From Dehalococcoidia bacterium UBA2158 (lineage in GTDB: Bacteria; Chloroflexota; Dehalococcoidia; Lucifugimonadales; UBA3495): DNA of 13,590 bases. Numbering within the stretch: position 1 is the first letter of the stretch; the number at the start of each line of letters is the position of its first letter. The position numbers and the translations under genes are program-made. Of the stretch, positions 6,499 to 13,538 are shown in pieces. Below the pieces are notes generated by a model. That model was not told where the DNA came from. It saw only the letters and a list, made by a program, of their open reading frames with translations, and did no database searches. Where the stretch lies: contig DCWQ01000013.1 in assembly GCA_002328185.1 (NCBI GenBank), forward strand, positions 1,359-14,948, given 5' to 3'.

Positions 6499-7415
6499 CC
6501 GCCGTTGACCCAAGCCGTGATCAGGTGATGGGCGATGGCGATGGGCTGCGGGACGTTCAAGGCGTCGTTGTTGCCCTGTAGGGCGGCCGAGACCTCGTCG
6601 CGGGAGAACCACCTGACATCGTTCATTTCTTCTTTGTCAAAGTTGATCTCGGTGGTCGCGGCGTCGGCGTGACAGCCGATCATCAGTGACGACGGGAACG
6701 GCCAGGGCTGGGACGAGTGGTAACGCACCTGGCCCACTTGGATGCCGGCCTCTTCCATCACCTCACGCGCCACCGCTTCTTCGATGGACTCACCCTGGTC
6801 CACGAACCCCGCCAGAGCTGAATAGGTGTTGGTGCGGTTCAGCCGGCCCCGGCGGGATTGCCCCAGCAAGCAGCGGTCGCCATCTGAAACCACGACGATG
6901 ATCACCGGGTCGGTGCGCGGGTAGTTCTCTTTCTCACATTTTGAGCATTTGCGCACCTGGCCGCCGCGTATCATCAATGTTTCAGCGCCGCAGATGGAGC
7001 AAAAACCATTCACGTTGTGCCAGTTGATCTGGGCTCTGGCCTGGGCGACGATGCCCGAATCGGGGCCGCTGAGTATCTCGGTGACCGACCTGGCGTCCAC
7101 AAACCGGAACCCGCTCCCGTCGCTCAGTTCGGCCGCGGCCTTGTCCTGGCCCGATATATCGACGGTGAAGTGGGCGGTTTCGCCCAAGAGCCCTAGAAAA
7201 ACCGGGCTGGCATTTACACCCAACCGCTCCAGATCAGCAACGCCCATCCAACCCAGGCCGTCCTGGCCGTTGTCGGTGACTAATACATTGAGGTCCCGGA
7301 GCGGCAGGAACTTGCTGGTTGAGTCCTTAGCCTTGTCGGCCAGCCACTCGTCGTCGCGGCGCACTGTCTCGCCGCGGTCAACTGGGTTTCCAGAATAAAC
7401 GTGAGTGAAATTCAA
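6495..7415 (-). CDS. nudC: NudC-type NAD(H) diphosphatase (Nudix hydrolase with zinc ribbon)
   Basis: 306 residues with the full NudC layout: a divergent N-terminal domain (1-130), a zinc ribbon with Cys139, Cys142, Cys157 and Cys160, and a C-terminal Nudix domain. The Nudix box GX5EX7REUXEEXGU is complete (Gly203, Glu209, Arg217-Glu218, Glu221-Glu222, Gly224). The family-specific SQPWPFPSS follows at 235-243. NudC cleaves NAD(H) to NMN(H) and AMP and removes NAD caps from RNA in the cytoplasm. The start is TTG at 7415: an in-frame TAG lies upstream, no ATG or GTG intervenes, and GGGGA sits 8 nt before it. An extended -10 box lies 40-50 nt upstream. It is divergent from the CMD-family gene, and its stop codon overlaps that of the lipoprotein pseudogene tail to tail. 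Confidence 0.93.
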   Translation of the reverse strand: MNFTHVYSGNPVDRGETVRRDDEWLADKAKDSTSKFLPLRDLNVLVTDNGQDGLGWMGVADLERLGVNASPVFLGLLGETAHFTVDISGQDKAAAELSDGSGFRFVDARSVTEILSGPDSGIVAQARAQINWHNVNGFCSICGAETLMIRGGQVRKCSKCEKENYPRTDPVIIVVVSDGDRCLLGQSRRGRLNRTNTYSALAGFVDQGESIEEAVAREVMEEAGIQVGQVRYHSSQPWPFPSSLMIGCHADAATTEINFDKEEMNDVRWFSRDEVSAALQGNNDALNVPQPIAIAHHLITAWVNGG

Positions 7416-7458
7416 CTGTGTGTCCCCTAGCTCGTGTTGTTTTGCCGTATTCTATTCG

Positions 7459-7467
7459 ATTGTACCA
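7459..7467 (-). promoter_or_regulatory. Candidate extended -10 promoter for nudC
   Basis: On the minus strand TGGTACAAT is an extended -10 element (TGn plus a 5/6 match to TATAAT), about 44 nt before the TTG start. The -35 region is weak (TTCTGG at 17 nt), as is common for extended -10 promoters. Confidence 0.4.
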
Positions 7468-7493
7468 ACAATAGGCATAGGCCAGAACGAATC

Positions 7494-7522
7494 TTGCCCT
7501 GGAGATAGTTCCTGGTTATCAT
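7494..7522 (+). promoter_or_regulatory. Candidate sigma70-type promoter for the CMD-family gene
   Basis: TTGCCC (7494-7499, 4/6) and TATCAT (7517-7522, 5/6) are separated by exactly 17 nt. The predicted transcript start, near 7529, leaves a leader of about 28 nt that includes the Shine-Dalgarno at 7545-7551. Confidence 0.45.
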
Positions 7523-7557
7523 GCGGCGAAAGTCAGCAACCAGCAGGGAGGGACCAG

Positions 7558-8112
7558 ATGGCACGAACACCCACGGTAACGCGAGACCAGGTACCCGAGA
7601 AATACCGCGATGCCTTTGACAGCGAAGTGGCGATCAGCCAGAACGCCATGGAGAATGGGCCGGGCTCGGTGATGATCAACAGCCCGGAGATGCGGAAGCG
7701 GGCCAACCACCTGGTGTTCTACTTCCGGCAGGAGTCGGAACTACCCCAAAACATCCAAGAGATGGTCATGATCATGACCGCGCGGGCTAAGGACTGCCAA
7801 TACATCTGGTTCGCCCACGCCGCCAGGGCCCGGCAGCAGGGGATCCCCGACGCTTTTGTGGACGCCCTTCGAGACAAGAAACCCCTGCCCAAACTCGCAG
7901 GCGCGGAACAGATAGTGGTGGACTACTCCACCGAGCTGTTCGGCACCAACCGGGTGAGCGCCAGCACGTTCAAGGCCGCCCTAGATCATTTCGGCGCCCA
8001 ACTGCTGACCGAACTGACGACCATGATGGGGTACTACTCCATGCTGGCCCTAAATGTGAACGCATTTGAGGTAGACGTTCCCACGGGAGGCGAGGCGCTG
8101 TTGGTGGTTTAG
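7558..8112 (+). CDS. Carboxymuconolactone decarboxylase (CMD/AhpD-like) family protein without CxxC
   Basis: 184 residues with one CMD domain. The core helix pair reads QNIQEMVMIMTARAKDCQYI (65-84) followed by WFAHAARARQQGI (85-97), the usual 'E...CxxC..H' neighbourhood. Glu68, Cys80 and His87 are kept, but the second Cys of CxxC is Ile83. Peroxiredoxin-type disulfide chemistry as in AhpD is therefore unlikely. Family members include decarboxylases acting on lactone acids and many uncharacterised catabolic proteins. This subgroup, with QYxWxAHA, is usually annotated only as CMD family. The start is ATG 7558, with AGGGAGG (7545-7551) 6 nt upstream. An open frame reaches back to 7405, but that extension covers the promoter and encodes an unrelated Cys/Ser-rich stretch. 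Divergent from nudC; no partner follows. Confidence 0.85.
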   Translation: MARTPTVTRDQVPEKYRDAFDSEVAISQNAMENGPGSVMINSPEMRKRANHLVFYFRQESELPQNIQEMVMIMTARAKDCQYIWFAHAARARQQGIPDAFVDALRDKKPLPKLAGAEQIVVDYSTELFGTNRVSASTFKAALDHFGAQLLTELTTMMGYYSMLALNVNAFEVDVPTGGEALLVV

Positions 8113-8151
8113 GAGGTGTCCGTCGTTTAAGGCCACTGGCCCGAAAACCGT

Positions 8152-8231
8152 TCATCCTGAGCCTGTCGAAGGACACACCGGTGAGGAGCACGGTCGATGC
8201 GGAAAGGGGTGGTTCGACAAGCTCACCATGA
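8152..8231. repeat. Inverted repeat pair of the TTCGACA-GCTC family
   Basis: TCATCCTGAGCCTGTCGAA (8152-8170) and TTCGACAAGCTCACCATGA (8213-8231) are inverted copies matching at 16 of 19 positions. A third copy lies at 9620-9642. The two arms and the 42-nt spacer could fold as one structure. The motif resembles widespread intergenic repeats of environmental bacteria. Confidence 0.7.
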
Positions 8232-8259
8232 GCGGAAGAGCAAATTGACTGGCGGAGCG

Positions 8260-8284
8260 GATTCCGGCTTTCGCCGGAATGACG
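8260..8284. repeat. Short palindromic repeat, copy 1
   Basis: ATTCCGGC-TTTC-GCCGGAAT is a perfect 8-bp stem with a 4-nt loop, flanked by G on the left and GACG on the right. Copy 2 is at 8470-8494 in the same orientation. Confidence 0.7.
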
Positions 8285-8299
8285 GCGGAGCTCCCTGGC

Positions 8300-8438
8300 G
8301 TAGGCGCTGGTTTTCACCCGCCTCGCTTTGGAGGGCCAATGTCTGCTGGAGGGGCTCTGACGGCCATTCAGCGTAACGGGGTTTCGGGAACCCAGAGTCA
8401 TCGCATTCCGACCAGGCGGGTTAAAAGCCTGCTCCTAC
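8300..8438. repeat. Imperfect inverted repeat flanking about 90 bp
   Basis: The left arm, 8300-8322 (begins GTAGGCGC, ends CACCCGCC), and the right arm, 8415-8438 (begins GGCGGGTT, ends TGCTCCTAC), are inverted copies with about six differences and one length change. The arms resemble 'GTAGGGGC..GGTTTT..ACCCGCC' repeats. The enclosed 92 bp has no gene. It could be a MITE-like insertion or two repeat units side by side. Confidence 0.5.
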
Positions 8439-8469
8439 AATGGATGCATGACCTAGTGCTACGGTTTCT

Positions 8470-8494
8470 GATTCCTGCTTTCGCAGGCATGACG
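8470..8494. repeat. Short palindromic repeat, copy 2
   Basis: ATTCCTGC-TTTC-GCAGGCAT followed by GACG. It differs from copy 1 by a paired change in the stem (G-C to T-A) plus one unpaired change, keeping 7 of 8 pairs and the same loop. Confidence 0.65.
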
Positions 8495-8507
8495 AAGGGC
8501 GAATAAA

Positions 8508-8540
8508 AAGGCCCCACTCCAAAATCGAAGTGGGGGCCTT
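8508..8540 (-). terminator. Intrinsic terminator of the NHL gene
   Basis: Read on the minus strand, AAGGCCCCCACT pairs with AGTGGGGCCTT with one bulged C. The stem is followed at once by TTTTTATTC, a classic U tract. It lies 28 nt past the NHL stop codon at 8568. Confidence 0.75.
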
Positions 8541-8567
8541 CTTGATGCTCTGGGGATCAGACGTTCG

Positions 8568-9566
8568 CTAAAGGTTCAGCGAGTGCTCCTCGTAGTCTTT
8601 GACTTTGTCATATACCTGAAGGCGATGGCGGGCGGCCTCCAGGATAAAGATGCTGTCGTTGGCGTCCACGTTGACCGCTACGGGCCGGCGGAAACGCCAT
8701 TCGGGTTCCATATTCGCCCGGCGCCTGGCTTTCACGATGTCGGGGTTGGCGTCGACATAGGTCTGGGTCCAAGGTGACGGCTGTTGGGCGTCGCCCACCA
8801 AGGTGGTGACGAAATGGCCGTCGGGTCCGTAGATCTGCACCCGGTGGTTGCCCCAGTCCGTGACGTAAACGTCGCCCTCGGAGTCGACCGCGATGCCCGT
8901 GGGACCGTGCAGGTCGCCGACACCGGTCTCAGTGCCCTGGAACATGACCTGGAACCGACCTTCCGAGTCAAATTTTTGTACCCGGTTGTTCCTCCAGTCG
9001 GCCACGTAAACGCCGCCGTCCGGACCCACGCAGATGCCCCAAGGCAGGTTCAGTTCGCCCTCGCCTTGGCCTTCTTGCCCGAAGCTGCCGATGAATGAGC
9101 CCTCTTTGGTGAACTTCTGGATACGGTTGTTGGCGCTGTCTACGACGAAGATGTTGTCATCACCGTCAAAGGCGATGCCCGAGGGCCCGTCTAATTCGCC
9201 CTCTTTGCTTCCTCTCTTGCCCCAAGAAGACAGGAACGTGCCGTCTTTGTCGAAGACCGAGATGCGGTGCAGGAAGTCGTCGGACGCGAACACGTTACCT
9301 TCGCTGTCCAGGTCAATGGACCGGGGCCAAACGAACTGGCCATCTCCCCGGCCGGATGCACCGAACTGTCCTAGGAACTCGTGGTCACGGGTCACACGGG
9401 TGATCCGCTGGCCGATCTCCTCGACACCTCGGCTGACGATGTATATCAGTTCTCCGGGCCCAAAGACGAAGTCTTGGGGCGACCAGAAACCCTGTCCCGA
9501 CATGCCGTACATGCCGATGCAGTAGTTGTAATCAAACACTCTCCCTGCGGCGACGGTGGTTAACAT
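8568..9566 (-). CDS. NHL-repeat beta-propeller protein
   Basis: 332 residues, nearly all beta-propeller. NHL-type blades recur near 79-106 (WPRSIDLDSEGNVFASDDF), 126-152 (GPSGIAFDGDDNIFVVDSA then NNRIQKF), 173-199 (PWGICVGPDGGVYVADWRNN), 220-247 (HGPTGIAVDSEGDVYVTDWG then NHRVQIY) and 293-320 (RRPVAVNVDANDSIFILEAA then RHRLQVY). The N-terminal 75 residues probably supply the remaining blade, for six in all. A charged insert (259-290, Pro/Trp/Arg-rich) breaks the last two blades. NHL propellers bind proteins, ligands or RNA or act as lactonases; nothing here selects one. No signal peptide is seen, unlike many bacterial NHL proteins. The ATG follows AGGAG with about 7 nt spacing. It is the last gene after DUF1800 and DUF1501, with a 122-nt gap that contains a dispersed repeat. 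Confidence 0.88.
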   Translation of the reverse strand: MLTTVAAGRVFDYNYCIGMYGMSGQGFWSPQDFVFGPGELIYIVSRGVEEIGQRITRVTRDHEFLGQFGASGRGDGQFVWPRSIDLDSEGNVFASDDFLHRISVFDKDGTFLSSWGKRGSKEGELDGPSGIAFDGDDNIFVVDSANNRIQKFTKEGSFIGSFGQEGQGEGELNLPWGICVGPDGGVYVADWRNNRVQKFDSEGRFQVMFQGTETGVGDLHGPTGIAVDSEGDVYVTDWGNHRVQIYGPDGHFVTTLVGDAQQPSPWTQTYVDANPDIVKARRRANMEPEWRFRRPVAVNVDANDSIFILEAARHRLQVYDKVKDYEEHSLNL

Positions 9567-9619
9567 TTAGCGTCTCCTAACTGTTATTCCGAACTGATGT
9601 TGAACCCGCAGATAGGTCC

Positions 9620-9642
9620 TTCGACAGGCTCCAGATGAGCGG
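9620..9642. repeat. Third copy of the TTCGACA-GCTC dispersed repeat
   Basis: TTCGACAGGCTCCAGATGA plus GCGG matches the copy at 8213-8235 at 20 of 23 positions. It sits in the 122-nt gap between the DUF1501 and NHL genes, so it would be transcribed if the three genes form one operon. Confidence 0.65.
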
Positions 9643-9688
9643 GGTTGCTGGCTGTTTGCCCGCCCACGGTGAACCACGATTCGGAAGT

Positions 9689-10825
9689 CTAGACGAATTG
9701 AATCTGCTCGAATTTGCCGCCAACGATAGGCACCGGGTCCAAGCCCAGCCACTGGTCGACCACGCTGGAGTAGAAGCCCCGGAAGTCGTAGTTGGGGTCA
9801 AGGTCACCCTGGTTCAGGTCTTCGGGCGCGAGGGACGGATAGGTCCCGTACATTCCACCCTTAACCATGTCGCCAATGATGAACGCGCCGCCGCCGGCCC
9901 CGTGGTCGGTGCCGGTGCCGTTGTCGCGGACGCGGCGGCCGAACTCGGTGAAAATCATCATGACAACGTTGTCGGAGGCATCGTGCGCGCGCAGGTCGTC
10001 GAAGAAATCGGTGATTGCCCCGGATACCTCGCCCCATAGCCTGGTGTGCATGGGGGGCTGATTGAAATGAGTGTCGAAGGGACCGTGGGCGGTGTAGAAG
10101 ATCTGCGTTCCCAGGTTGGCAGTATGCACTCGCGCCACGTCTCTAAGAGACTTGGCGATGGGGTTGTCGGCGTATTCGATGGTCGATGTGTAATTCGCCG
10201 GAGCGGACTTGATAATATCCGCACCTTTCAGTGCGTCGCGGCCAGTCTGGCCCAGGAAATCCATGGTTGCGCCGGTTCCTATAGCCGGGGCATACATGCG
10301 GGCGAAGCGGTCCAGTAGGCGGTTCCGTTCCTCCTCACCGGAGATGCCCGGCACGCTGGACATGACGCCGTAGGTCTCCAGGTTGGATACCGAGGTGATG
10401 GGCACGCCGCGCAGGGCCAAAGCCCTGGGCAGGCCCTGACCGATGTTCACGCATTTGACCACATTTTCGCCCTGAGGATCGAGGTCTCGGACGACCTTGG
10501 CTACCCAGCCCTCGGTGCCGACGATCTCCGGCTCACAGGTGTGCCAGATGTCCATGGCCCTGAAATGGGACCTGGGGCTATTTTCGAAGCCGATGCCGTG
10601 GATGATGGCCATATTGCCATCGTCGTACATATTCTTCAACGGCGCCAGTTGGGGGTTGAAGGCCAGTGTGTCGTCAATGGGCAGGACCGTGTCCTGGGGG
10701 ATGACAACCTTGGGCCGATTGTCATAGTAGTGGCCGTTGGTATAGGGGATGATGGTATTCAAAATGTCGTTGGCTCCGGTGAGCTGGAGTATCACCACCA
10801 CCGGGTCTTTCTTGGTTGCCGTCAT
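9689..10825 (-). CDS. DUF1501 family protein
   Basis: 378 residues. DUF1501 proteins belong to the alkaline phosphatase/sulfatase-like fold. Hallmarks in order are VVVILQLTGANDILNTIIPY (9-28), YYDNRPKVVIP (33-43), NSPRSHFRAMDIWHT (82-96), GPFDTHFNQ (248-256; usually GxDTHxxQ) and TEFGRRVRDNGTGTDHGAGG (293-312). The family commonly carries a Tat signal peptide; here the domain begins at residue 9 with no signal, so the protein is predicted to be cytoplasmic. The biochemical role of DUF1501 is not settled. The ATG is preceded by GAGGTG with 6 nt spacing. It begins 57 nt after the DUF1800 gene, the usual neighbour, and precedes the NHL gene. Confidence 0.93.
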   Translation of the reverse strand: MTATKKDPVVVILQLTGANDILNTIIPYTNGHYYDNRPKVVIPQDTVLPIDDTLAFNPQLAPLKNMYDDGNMAIIHGIGFENSPRSHFRAMDIWHTCEPEIVGTEGWVAKVVRDLDPQGENVVKCVNIGQGLPRALALRGVPITSVSNLETYGVMSSVPGISGEEERNRLLDRFARMYAPAIGTGATMDFLGQTGRDALKGADIIKSAPANYTSTIEYADNPIAKSLRDVARVHTANLGTQIFYTAHGPFDTHFNQPPMHTRLWGEVSGAITDFFDDLRAHDASDNVVMMIFTEFGRRVRDNGTGTDHGAGGGAFIIGDMVKGGMYGTYPSLAPEDLNQGDLDPNYDFRGFYSSVVDQWLGLDPVPIVGGKFEQIQFV

Positions 10826-10882
10826 GTCCGCACCTCGTCCTGAAGTTTTCGGGTGTTTAATGGGTCGGATTTATCTTATAGC

Positions 10883-12286
10883 CTAGGCGAATTGGAAATC
10901 TCTGGATGCGGCTATCAAGGCCAGCATCACGCCGATATTCCGTTCTGATTTTTCGGAACTCTCTTCGGAGTCCCAGTTCAGACCGCCGTCTTCATTGGCC
11001 TGGTCTAAGAGCTCGGAGCGTGTGGACTCGCTGAATTCCAACGGACCCACGATGTCCAAGCAGGCATCGACGAACTCTTCGGGGGCGGAGACGCCGCTTT
11101 CCCGGAGCTTGGCGATGATGGTCTTTACTCCCGGCAACGATGTGTCACCCAAGAGCCCGGCAGCAAAATTGACCCGGCGCACCAAGGCGCCGCCGTCTAT
11201 CCACTCACCACCGGTGTGCCAGCTTTCCACGCTGGGCGGGTTGAGCAGCTCCTGGCCCTGCCAGTTGCATTCCATGGCCAGCATGTTGAAACCGGGGCGT
11301 GGACCCTGGTAGCTGCCTGCCAGCCGCACTGTGCTGACCACCAACTCCGCCGGGCTCTTTACTCTGGCGAAACGGGCGTTCTTGAAGAAATCGGAATTAA
11401 ACAGCAAGCGCATCATCGCCTGCAGGCTGCCGTCGGACTCGTCGTAGGCCGCAACCAGTTGGTCGATGGCGTCTGGGTCGTTGGGCGGGTTGATGTTCCA
11501 ACTGGGCACCTGTGGCTCGTCGGCCACGAAGAAGTTGTACAAGTGGCGGGCCAGGAACTTGGCGGTGGCCGGTTGCTTGACCACGATGTCGATGATGTCC
11601 TCCCCGTTGAAGCGGCCGCTGTGGCCCAAGAAGTTCTTCTCGCCGTCGTCGTGGTCCTCAGGCCGGTACTCGAAATTCCAGTAGAAGCGGCCCAGAGGAT
11701 TGCGCGGTATCTTCGGCTCGATGGTCCAGCCAGTGAACGCCCGGGAGGCGTCTTTGATGTCGTCTTCGGAGTAGTTGCCGACGCCCATGGAGAAAAGCTC
11801 CAGCAACTCGCGGCCCCAATTCTCGTTGATGGCCCCGTTGTGATTGCCGTTGTTGTCCAGCCACCAAATCATGGCCGGGTTCTTGGCCAGCTCCACCAAT
11901 AGGTCACGGAAACTGCCCAGAGCCTGACGCCGAAACATGGCTATCTGCTGGGTTATCTCAGGTGGATTGTCCACCTTGGAATTGCCCGTGGCGAAAAGTT
12001 GATGCCAGAACAGGGCCAGCTTCTCTTCCAAAGGGCGCTGGGTGTTGACCATGCGGTACACCCACTCGGCCTGGTTGATGGGAGGGCCTAGGGCACCCTC
12101 GTAGCCTGGCAGGTACCGGTACAGCATGTCGTCGTCGATGGCCGGTTGCTCTTCGGGGTGCAGCAACTCTTCAACGGTAGCCTCATAGCCTTTGGCAGCT
12201 CGCTCTTCCAGCTCTTGCCGAGACGCACCAAATCCGGCACGCCGCATAAGGTGTGATATCAGAGCGATGTCTTCTTTATCTGACAT
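10883..12286 (-). CDS. DUF1800 family protein
   Basis: 467 residues with the family signatures: HLMRRAGFGAS (12-22), EEKLALFWHQLFATG (87-101), INENWGRELLELFSMGVGNY (153-172), then AFTGW (183-187), GEDIIDIVVKQPATAKFLAR (228-247), MMRLLFNSDFF (291-301), KSPAELVVSTVRL (310-322) and the closing ASRDFQFA. DUF1800 proteins are mostly helical and almost always paired with DUF1501, as here; no reaction is established. No signal peptide is seen before the domain. The residues after 430 are acidic and Ser-rich (NEDGGLNWDSEESSEKSERN) and look like a flexible linker. The ATG has an AGGGGGA Shine-Dalgarno. A TTGACA/TAGCAT promoter lies about 85-110 nt upstream. It is the first gene of the DUF1800-DUF1501-NHL unit. 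Confidence 0.93.
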   Translation of the reverse strand: MSDKEDIALISHLMRRAGFGASRQELEERAAKGYEATVEELLHPEEQPAIDDDMLYRYLPGYEGALGPPINQAEWVYRMVNTQRPLEEKLALFWHQLFATGNSKVDNPPEITQQIAMFRRQALGSFRDLLVELAKNPAMIWWLDNNGNHNGAINENWGRELLELFSMGVGNYSEDDIKDASRAFTGWTIEPKIPRNPLGRFYWNFEYRPEDHDDGEKNFLGHSGRFNGEDIIDIVVKQPATAKFLARHLYNFFVADEPQVPSWNINPPNDPDAIDQLVAAYDESDGSLQAMMRLLFNSDFFKNARFARVKSPAELVVSTVRLAGSYQGPRPGFNMLAMECNWQGQELLNPPSVESWHTGGEWIDGGALVRRVNFAAGLLGDTSLPGVKTIIAKLRESGVSAPEEFVDACLDIVGPLEFSESTRSELLDQANEDGGLNWDSEESSEKSERNIGVMLALIAASRDFQFA

Positions 12287-12369
12287 GGATTCCCCCTTTC
12301 CATCTAAGCGATCATAGGTGTCTGAAACTACGGGATTCCAAGGTTCTAATTCGGCTTCTAACTGGCTAC

Positions 12370-12398
12370 ATGCTACGTAGAGATAATCGGAGTGTCAA
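12370..12398 (-). promoter_or_regulatory. Sigma70-type promoter of the DUF1800-DUF1501-NHL unit
   Basis: On the minus strand a consensus TTGACA (12393-12398) is followed after exactly 17 nt by TAGCAT (12370-12375, 4/6 to TATAAT). The predicted start near 12363 gives a leader of about 75 nt to the ATG at 12286. Confidence 0.55.
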
Positions 12399-12509
12399 GG
12401 ATAGTAAACACACTCGGAAGCGCCGATATTCGTCAGATATCGCTGTCTGATGCCGGAAACATGGTGGCACGGATCCAGTCAGGCACGATCCGACCTCAAG
12501 CCTACAACT

Positions 12510-13517
12510 TCAGGACAACCGATAGACCCTGGTCGCAGTATCGTGAAACAGCGCGGCTTGCTCACTGGCCGAGAAGCCGTGGGCCATGCGCTTGAATGCG
12601 TTCCACAGTACGGTGTAGGAACATGCGAGTTTGTCCACTGGGAAGTTGCTCTCGAACATGCACCGTTCGGGGCCGAATTCCTCTATGCAATGTAGATAAT
12701 ACGGCGCGGTCGCCTGGGCCAGTTCTCCGGAGGCTACGGGCATGGGACGTTCTCGCCAGTTTGTTCCGCAGACCGGCATCGCCAATCCGCCCACCTTGAC
12801 CACCACATTGGGGGACGCTGCCACGGCCGTCATACTCTCTTTCCACTCTTCGAATATCTGGTCTCGCTTGCCTGCGTAAGGCCCAACGCCCAGGGGGCCA
12901 CCAACGTGGTTCAGAACGATGGTCACCCTGGGAAAAGCGTTGGCCAGGTCGGCTATCTCATGCAGCTGGGGGTGGTACATGTAGGCGTCAAAGCTGAGTC
13001 CCAACTTGTCCAGCACAGCGAACCCCTCCCGGAACTTGGCGTCGCCCAGCAATCCCTCGGGAAAGAGGCGAGGCCGGGGCACATCCGGGCTGGCGTCGAA
13101 AGCGTTGATGTGTCTAACCCCTCGAAAGCGAGGCGTAACGGCCAGGTGGGCTTCCAACACACGCTCAACTGGGGCGCCTAGGGCCAGGTCGGCGAAACCC
13201 ACTATGCCCGCCGCGACGTTGGTCTCTCCGTATTGGCCGCTGTTGTTCTGGGCAACGAGCCCTTGCACGAATTCGGTCTGGCCGAGGGTCTTCATCTCCT
13301 CCGGGCCGTGTTGGCGGTACATCGCCTGGCATTCGATGAAAACGGTGCTCACGATGTTGTGGCCACCACCAATATCGCTGTACAGGTCCTCCAGGAAATA
13401 GCGATCGTTGGGGCGGCCCCAGAAGTGGTGGTGGGGGTCGCAGATAGGCATGCCGGGCTCTAGGGCATCCTCAAAGGTCAGGTCCAGCCATCTGTGATGT
13501 TCAGCGTTGGTAGTCAT
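12510..13517 (-). CDS. Metal-dependent amidohydrolase (amidohydrolase_2 / TIM-barrel hydrolase)
   Basis: 335 residues. The metal-binding N-terminal motif is PICDPHHHFWG (25-35 counted from the upstream Met). Later barrel motifs are STVFIECQAMY (58-68), RGVRHINAF (133-141), MYHPQLHEIADLA (181-193) with a candidate metal His183, VLNHVGGP (202-209) with His205, and MFESNFPVDK (288-297) where the catalytic Asp loop falls. Relatives include lactonases of aromatic catabolism and 2-pyrone-4,6-dicarboxylate hydrolase; the substrate here is unknown. It is cytoplasmic. Two adjacent ATGs exist. The second (13515-13517) is preferred because AGGAG lies 5 nt before it and only 2 nt before the first (13518-13520). 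It is a single gene: DUF1800 starts 223 nt downstream with its own promoter. Confidence 0.87.
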   Translation of the reverse strand: MTTNAEHHRWLDLTFEDALEPGMPICDPHHHFWGRPNDRYFLEDLYSDIGGGHNIVSTVFIECQAMYRQHGPEEMKTLGQTEFVQGLVAQNNSGQYGETNVAAGIVGFADLALGAPVERVLEAHLAVTPRFRGVRHINAFDASPDVPRPRLFPEGLLGDAKFREGFAVLDKLGLSFDAYMYHPQLHEIADLANAFPRVTIVLNHVGGPLGVGPYAGKRDQIFEEWKESMTAVAASPNVVVKVGGLAMPVCGTNWRERPMPVASGELAQATAPYYLHCIEEFGPERCMFESNFPVDKLACSYTVLWNAFKRMAHGFSASEQAALFHDTATRVYRLS

Positions 13518-13538
13518 CATTGCTCCTGATGGGCGTCC

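Larger units (their letters stand above)
8113..8567. other. Non-coding mosaic of small repeats
   Basis: These 455 bp between the CMD-family gene and the NHL gene hold at least three repeat types and the terminator of the NHL gene. The repeat types are an inverted pair at 8152-8231, two related hairpins at 8260-8284 and 8470-8494, and a larger inverted repeat at 8300-8438. Open frames here read as repeat translations (for example HSGESRNP) and are not taken as genes. Confidence 0.7.

Noticed and set aside
6255..6581. + strand open frame starting ATG 6255
   Set aside because: It overlaps the nudC 3' end and is out of frame with the Cys-rich pseudogene segment that shows real family character.
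7405..7557. N-terminal extension of the CMD-family gene to an ATG at 7405
   Set aside because: The extension covers the divergent promoter region, has no Shine-Dalgarno and encodes an unrelated Cys/Ser-rich stretch, while ATG 7558 has a strong AGGGAGG at good spacing.
7970..8401. - strand open frame reading through the repeat mosaic
   Set aside because: Its peptides (HSGESRNP, SSAHGELVEP, FDRLRMNG) are translations of dispersed intergenic repeats.
8152..8494. Possible CRISPR array from several short repeats
   Set aside because: Copies are few, unevenly spaced, of different types and partly inverted; no cas gene is near.
11216..11902. + strand open frame of 228 codons opposite the DUF1800 gene
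   Set aside because: Antisense shadow with Val/Gln/Leu-biased composition and no family resemblance.
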